From DATLFQ01 sp035540915 (GTDB lineage Bacteria > Actinomycetota > Acidimicrobiia > Acidimicrobiales > GCA-2861595), in the NCBI GenBank assembly GCA_035540915.1, contig DATLFQ010000236.1, positions 1 to 10,650 on the forward strand: a DNA stretch of 10,650 nucleotides, in the 5' to 3' direction. The notes under the pieces were generated by a model that saw only the letters and a list, made by a program, of their open reading frames with translations, made no database searches and was not told where the DNA came from. This document shows, piece by piece, positions 7,114 to 10,650 of this stretch. The position numbers and the translations under genes are program-made. The first letter of the stretch is position 1. Each line of letters starts with the position of its first letter.

Positions 7114-7133
7114 CCGGCCCGGTACCGGGCCGG
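7114..7133. promoter_or_regulatory. 20-bp perfect palindrome upstream of ftsH
   Basis: CCGGCCCGGTACCGGGCCGG is an exact inverted repeat with no spacer. Its last two bases are the first two of the ftsH SD (7132-7137), and it ends 8 nt before the candidate -10 at 7142. As DNA it could be an operator for a dimeric repressor acting on ftsH, on DUF3499, or on both. As RNA it would fold into an 8-bp GC stem with a GUAC loop, able to occlude part of the SD if transcription begins upstream. No known operator consensus is recognised. Chance is not excluded in such GC-rich DNA. Confidence 0.55.
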
Positions 7134-7137
7134 AGGT
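7132..7137 (+). promoter_or_regulatory. Shine-Dalgarno of ftsH (start 7146)
   Basis: GGAGGT, the best SD match seen at a start in this window. Spacing is 8-9 nt to the ATG at 7146. It favours 7146 if the mRNA has a leader. Confidence 0.6.
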
Positions 7138-7141
7138 CACC

Positions 7142-7147
7142 TAGCAT
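7142..7147 (+). promoter_or_regulatory. Alternative -10 element for a leaderless ftsH transcript
   Basis: TAGCAT followed by 7 nt (GAAGCCC) and the second in-frame ATG at 7155. This is the same layout as at the protease gene. It overlaps the first ATG (7146-7148), so it competes with the SD-led start: only one would serve as the main start under a given promoter. Confidence 0.35.
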
Positions 7148-9116
7148 GAAGCCCATGAGCCCGCAACCCCGGGAGGCCCGGCCCGGCCGGCCCCGCCGAC
7201 CCGACCGCCTCCCCGGCACGCCTGGCCGACCCGGGCAGGAGCCGACGTTCCGGTGGGCCATGATCGCGTTGTTCGGGCTGGTGGTCGCCGTGCTGGTGCT
7301 CCCGCAGCTATTCGGCGAGGGCCCCCGGGCCGAGATCGGCTACGGCGAGCTGCTGCGCCGGGCCAACGAAGGCCAGGTGGATGAGGCCCTGGTCAACAAC
7401 GACACCGGCCGCATCACCGGGGAGCTGGCCAACGGCGACCGGTTCACGGTTGCCGGTCCCCGGCCCATCCCCGAGGAGGACCTGCGCGTCCTGCGGACCC
7501 AGGTCGATCGCCTGCGCTTCGACAACGTGCAGCAAAACTTCTTCGCCGCCCTGATCCCGTTCATGCTGCCGGTGCTGCTGCTGATCGGGTTCTTCGTGTA
7601 CATGAACCGCAAGGCGCAGGGCCAGATGAGCGGGATCATGTCCATCGGGCGCTCGAAGGCCAAGACCTACACCACCGAACGGCCCAAGACCACCTTCAAC
7701 GACGTGGCCGGCTACGAGGGCGTCAAGCAGGAGATCAACGAGGTCGTCGACTTCCTCAAGTCGAAGGACCGCTTCAAGGAGATCGGCGCCCGCATCCCCA
7801 AGGGCATCCTGCTGGTGGGGCCGCCGGGGACGGGCAAGACGCTGCTGGCCCGGGCGGTGGCCGGCGAGGCGGGCGTGCCGTTCATGTCCGTCACGGGCTC
7901 GGACTTCATGGAGATGTTCGTCGGGGTCGGCGCGTCGCGGGTCCGGGACCTGTTCCAGACAGCCCGCAAGCAGGCGCCGGCCATCATCTTCGTGGACGAG
8001 ATCGACTCCATCGGTCGCAAGCGGGGTGCCGGCCTGGGTGGCGGGCACGACGAGCGGGAGCAGACGCTCAACCAGATGCTCTCGGAGATGGACGGCTTCG
8101 AGACCACCGAGGGCATCGTGATGATGGCGGCCACCAACCGGCCCGACATCTTGGACCCGGCCCTCCTGCGCCCCGGGCGGTTCGACCGCCAGATCGTGGT
8201 CCCGCTCCCCGACCTGGAGGAGCGCCTGCCCATCCTGAAGGTCCACTGCAAGGACAAGAAGATGGCGCCCGACGTCGACCTGGCCGTGGTGGCCCGGGGG
8301 ACGCCGGGCATGAGCGGCGCCGACCTGGCCAACCTCGTCAACGAGGCCGCTCTCCACGCGGTGCGACGCCACGCCGACGCCGTCCACATGCAGGACTTCG
8401 AGGCGGCCCGGGACCGGGTGATCATGGGCCAGCGGCGCGAGTCCATGGCCCTGTCCGACGCCGAGAAGGAGCGCGTCGCCTACCACGAGGGCGGCCACGC
8501 CGTCCTCGGCTACGTGCTGCCCAACGCCGACCCGGTCCACAAGGTCACGATCCTCCCCACCGGCATGGCCCTCGGCGTGACCCAGCAGCTGCCGATGGAG
8601 GAGCGTCACATCTACCCGCGCGACTATGTCGAGGACATGCTGGCGGTCCGCATGGGCGGCCGGGTCGCGGAGATGCTGGTCTACGGCGACCTGTCCACCG
8701 GCGCCAACAACGACCTGGTGGGCAACACCGAACTCGCCCGCAAGATGGTGCGGGAGTGGGGCATGAGCTCGCGGATCGGGCCCATGGCGTGGGGATCGCA
8801 GGGCGCCGTCTTCCTGGGCGAGGACCTCATGCACACCCGCGATTACTCCGACGTCACCTCGCGGGTCATCGACGAAGAGGTCGAGCGCATCCTGCGCGAG
8901 CAGGAGGAGCGGGCCACCGTCGAGCTGCAGACCCACCGGGGTGGGCTGGACGCGGTGGCCGCCGCGCTGCTGGAGCACGAGACCATCGACGGCGCCGAGG
9001 TCAAGCGCCTGGTGGACCAGGCCATCGGCCGCTCGGTCCACGAGTACCCCGAGGGCGAAGAGGTCCCCAGCTTCACCGGGGAGCCCGCAGCCACCCGGGC
9101 CGTCCCGCCGGCCTGA
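7146..9116 (+). CDS. ftsH: ATP-dependent zinc metalloprotease FtsH
   Basis: Membrane-anchored hexameric AAA+ protease that extracts and degrades misfolded membrane and some soluble proteins, with its catalytic domains in the cytoplasm. It has 656 aa from ATG 7146 or 653 from ATG 7155, the usual size. Order: an Arg/Pro-rich N-terminal tail (1-36), TM1 (about 37-56), an extracytoplasmic domain, TM2 (about 132-154), Walker A GPPGTGKT (225-232), pore loop FVGVG (258-262), Walker B with D284-E285, arginine fingers R342 and R345, zinc site HEGGH (447-451) and third ligand D523 in DLSTGANNDL. All catalytic residues are intact; HEGGH replaces the common HEAGH. It is the only plus-strand gene here, divergent from the DUF3499 gene and convergent with the thioredoxin-like gene. 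SD GGAGGT supports 7146; a TAGCAT -10 would support 7155. An intact, ordinary housekeeping copy, though many relatives carry several paralogues. Confidence 0.97.
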   Translation: MKPMSPQPREARPGRPRRPDRLPGTPGRPGQEPTFRWAMIALFGLVVAVLVLPQLFGEGPRAEIGYGELLRRANEGQVDEALVNNDTGRITGELANGDRFTVAGPRPIPEEDLRVLRTQVDRLRFDNVQQNFFAALIPFMLPVLLLIGFFVYMNRKAQGQMSGIMSIGRSKAKTYTTERPKTTFNDVAGYEGVKQEINEVVDFLKSKDRFKEIGARIPKGILLVGPPGTGKTLLARAVAGEAGVPFMSVTGSDFMEMFVGVGASRVRDLFQTARKQAPAIIFVDEIDSIGRKRGAGLGGGHDEREQTLNQMLSEMDGFETTEGIVMMAATNRPDILDPALLRPGRFDRQIVVPLPDLEERLPILKVHCKDKKMAPDVDLAVVARGTPGMSGADLANLVNEAALHAVRRHADAVHMQDFEAARDRVIMGQRRESMALSDAEKERVAYHEGGHAVLGYVLPNADPVHKVTILPTGMALGVTQQLPMEERHIYPRDYVEDMLAVRMGGRVAEMLVYGDLSTGANNDLVGNTELARKMVREWGMSSRIGPMAWGSQGAVFLGEDLMHTRDYSDVTSRVIDEEVERILREQEERATVELQTHRGGLDAVAAALLEHETIDGAEVKRLVDQAIGRSVHEYPEGEEVPSFTGEPAATRAVPPA

Positions 9117-9142
9117 GCCCCCGCCGGCGTTCTGGTCCGCAT

Positions 9143-9165
9143 CTCGCGCCGCATACGGGCGCGAG
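9143..9165. terminator. Candidate bidirectional terminator hairpin between ftsH and the thioredoxin-like gene
   Basis: CTCGCGCC (9143-9150) and GGCGCGAG (9158-9165) form an exact 8-bp stem with a 7-nt loop. It lies 26 nt after the ftsH stop and 20 nt after the stop of the convergent minus-strand gene, so it could serve both. No T-run is present on either side. Confidence 0.5.
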
Positions 9166-9185
9166 GCCGACAAGAGCCTGCGGAT

Positions 9186-9608
9186 TCAGCCGGCAGCCGC
9201 TTCCCGGGCGGCGGCCAGCGCGGCCCACAGGTCGGTGGCGGTGGTCGCGCCGACGAACGAGGCGCGCACGACGCCGTCGGGGCCGGCCATCACGGTGAGC
9301 GGGACGACCTCGACGGCGTAACGGTCGTGCAGGTCCCGCCGGTCCTGCCAGGAGACGTCCTGGTACGCCACCTGGTCGCTGGCCAGCACCTCGGCCTTGG
9401 CCACCACGTCCCGGCACGAGTCGCATGTGGCCGAGGTGAACACGACCACCAGCCACGGCCGGTCCGGGCCGGCGAAGTCCCGTCGGTCGAGCTGGCTGGG
9501 CACCTCCCACTTCGCCTGGGTCGGCGGTGCCGGCCGGCGTCTGCGCAGGACGGCCGCCACCGCGGCGGCGGCGACCACCAGGGCCGCGGCCACGAGGAGA
9601 CGTTCCAT
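9186..9608 (-). CDS. Membrane-anchored thioredoxin-fold protein
   Basis: A 140-aa protein: one hydrophobic segment (4-21), then RRRR (22-25), a short Pro-rich linker, and a compact thioredoxin-like domain. The active-site motif is CDSC (62-65) after the strand WLVVVFTSAT, and VVPLT (101-105) supplies the conserved cis-proline P103. It probably carries out thiol-disulfide exchange or reductant transfer at the membrane. Topology is ambiguous. Four arginines just after the TM would, by the positive-inside rule, put the domain in the cytoplasm, whereas most anchored thioredoxins of this type face outward. The gene follows the DUF5719-like gene by 18 nt with no SD, so translation is probably by re-initiation. 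The substrate is unknown; the upstream DUF5719-like protein shows one cysteine in its visible part. Fold assignment is fairly sure, role is inference. Confidence 0.85.
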   Translation of the reverse strand: MERLLVAAALVVAAAAVAAVLRRRRPAPPTQAKWEVPSQLDRRDFAGPDRPWLVVVFTSATCDSCRDVVAKAEVLASDQVAYQDVSWQDRRDLHDRYAVEVVPLTVMAGPDGVVRASFVGATTATDLWAALAAAREAAAG

Positions 9609-9635
9609 CGGTCAGCCCAGCACCGATCAGCCCAG
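9609..9635 (-). repeat. 15-bp-period tandem duplication carrying two in-frame stop codons
   Basis: On the plus strand CGGTCAGCCCAG (9609-9620) and CGATCAGCCCAG (9624-9635) match at 11 of 12 bases with a period of 15. On the minus strand each copy reads Leu-Gly-stop in the frame of the DUF5719-like gene, so the gene end is duplicated and has a backup stop (9612-9614) 12 nt past the first. Confidence 0.6.
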
Positions 9636-10650
9636 GGCGATGCCGACGGTGGCCGACAGCCCCGGGGCGCCGTACAGCGCCCGCTCGGCCACGACGGGCG
9701 CCGTGGCGCGCACGACGACCGAGACCGTCGGCCCGACCACGGACCTGTCGAGCGGGATGGACTGGCGCCGGCCCGGCTCCAGCACCGGGAGGGGCGGGCC
9801 GGGAACGGGCGTCTCGCGGCCCCCGGCCAGGAGGGACAACGAGATCTCGGCCGGGACCTCCCCAGGATTGGCCACCATGATCCACTCGTCGACCCGGTCT
9901 GACCCGCCGGCCGGGAAGACCCAGGCAGTCGTCGGGCGGCGGGCGCCCATGGTGTCGGCCCGGCCGATCTTGGACGACGGCGGCGTCCCCTCGATGGCCC
10001 TGGACACCACCACCGGTGGCCCCGAGAGCGAGCTGATGGTGGTGGCGTGCGGCATGCCTGCGGGGACGCCGGTCTGGTCGTCGAGGACCAGCTGCAGCTG
10101 GCCCCGGGCCGGCACCACCCGCTCGAACGGCTCCACCACGCCCTCGTCGGGGTCCACCTGCACCAGCACGGTGGCCTCGCCGGCACCGGGGTTGAAGACG
10201 GTGAACCGCTCGACGAGCCCCGGGCCGTTGGTGCCCTCGGCGAAGTACCACTCCGTTCCGGTGGCCGGCGCCGCCAGCGTGACCGACACGCCGGCGCGGC
10301 CGGGTACGTCCCGAGCCTGGTGCTGGACGACCACCAGGCGCCCGCTGCGGGCGTGGACCTCCGTGGCGACGGACTCACGCCGGCGAACGTGCTCGCCCAC
10401 CGGCGTCACCACCAGGCTGCGGCCGGGGACGACGATGCCCTGGAAGTCGGCGGGGACGGCGCGGCCCTGGTCGGTGCTGAACGACAGGTCGGCGATGGCG
10501 TCCTCGGGGAACGGGTTGAACAGGCTCAGCGACAGGGTGGCGTCCTTGGCCGTGGAGCCATCCGCCAGGTACCACCGGTCCGAGGCCGACGACGCGCACG
10601 GCGTCACCTCTGAATCGCGGGGTCCTCCGACCACCAGCTCGGCCGCCACC
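9627..10650 (-). CDS. DUF5719-like repeat protein, 5' end outside window
   Basis: At least 340 residues; the frame is still open at the window edge and the GTG at 10649 is probably an internal valine. Three repeats begin with an aromatic-rich strand and a later Asn-Pro turn: RWYLADG...LFNP, EWYFAEG...VFNP and AWVFPAGG...VANP. Their tryptophans are at residues 26, 134 and 243 counted from 10649, a period of about 108. Each repeat is rich in alternating hydrophobic residues, suggesting beta-sandwich modules. This pattern fits the actinobacterial DUF5719 family, often a secreted or membrane-anchored protein encoded near DUF3499 and manB. No catalytic motif is visible, so a structural or binding role at the cell surface is the best guess. 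A signal peptide or TM would be in the missing part. The thioredoxin-like gene follows after 18 nt. Family assignment is from memory. Confidence 0.75.
   Translation of the reverse strand, partial: VAAELVVGGPRDSEVTPCASSASDRWYLADGSTAKDATLSLSLFNPFPEDAIADLSFSTDQGRAVPADFQGIVVPGRSLVVTPVGEHVRRRESVATEVHARSGRLVVVQHQARDVPGRAGVSVTLAAPATGTEWYFAEGTNGPGLVERFTVFNPGAGEATVLVQVDPDEGVVEPFERVVPARGQLQLVLDDQTGVPAGMPHATTISSLSGPPVVVSRAIEGTPPSSKIGRADTMGARRPTTAWVFPAGGSDRVDEWIMVANPGEVPAEISLSLLAGGRETPVPGPPLPVLEPGRRQSIPLDRSVVGPTVSVVVRATAPVVAERALYGAPGLSATVGIALG

Noticed and set aside
6756..7145. Upstream in-frame extension of ftsH to position 6756
   Set aside because: It would cover the divergent DUF3499 gene, gives a low-complexity sequence, and the SD and normal family length point to 7146 or 7155.
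7308..9173. Open minus-strand frame of 621 codons opposite ftsH
   Set aside because: Antisense shadow of a certain gene; no recognisable motif and no start signal.
1..10650. CRISPR array, insertion sequence, tRNA, phage or defence genes
   Set aside because: No spaced direct repeats, transposase motifs, cloverleaf sequences or foreign-looking base composition were seen.

Overview
The window is very GC-rich (about 70% or more), tightly packed, and reads as a chromosomal segment of an actinobacterium. Three things point to an Acidimicrobiia-like or other deep-branching uncultured lineage: a DUF3499 protein, a DUF5719-like protein and a phosphomannomutase / Trm112-like / SIS-isomerase / adenosylhomocysteinase run. 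These sit near one another in many actinobacteria, including the pmmA-Rv3256c-manA-sahH neighbourhood of Mycobacterium as I remember it. The assignment rests on recognised families and synteny, not on a search.

Layout, right to left on the minus strand: (a) 10650-9186, the C-terminal part of a DUF5719-like secreted or surface repeat protein followed by a membrane-anchored thioredoxin-fold protein; (b) 9116-7146, ftsH on the plus strand, convergent with (a), with a candidate bidirectional terminator hairpin between them; (c) 7145-7053, a 93-bp divergent intergenic region holding a 20-bp perfect palindrome and two candidate promoters; (d) 7052-3627, minus strand: DUF3499 protein, CPBP/CAAX-type membrane protease, and a large GT-C-like polytopic membrane protein; (e) 3626-3546, a hairpin followed directly by a candidate leaderless promoter; (f) 3545-1, minus strand: manB-like phosphohexomutase, Trm112-like protein, bifunctional phosphoglucose/phosphomannose isomerase, and the first 288 residues of adenosylhomocysteinase, with two gene overlaps and a 42-bp gap.

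Functionally, block (f) links hexose-phosphate interconversion (Fru6P/Man6P/Glc6P to Man1P/Glc1P, which feeds sugar-nucleotide and envelope glycan synthesis) to recycling of S-adenosylhomocysteine, the by-product of SAM-dependent methylation. The GT-C-like protein upstream could use lipid-linked sugars made from such precursors; that is inference. FtsH, the CPBP protease, the anchored thioredoxin and the DUF5719-like protein are all membrane or envelope functions.

The most notable sequence-level signals are regulatory. First-of-operon genes on the minus strand have a TANNNT hexamer 6-7 nt before the start codon and no Shine-Dalgarno (SD), as expected for leaderless mRNAs. Three downstream genes (Trm112-like, isomerase, ahcY) have clear SD sequences. 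ftsH has both signals, giving two competing starts, plus a perfect palindrome that runs into its SD. I saw no CRISPR, insertion sequence, tRNA, rRNA or phage gene, and no clear undescribed multi-gene system. The region is mainly conserved housekeeping genes with a few unusual details.
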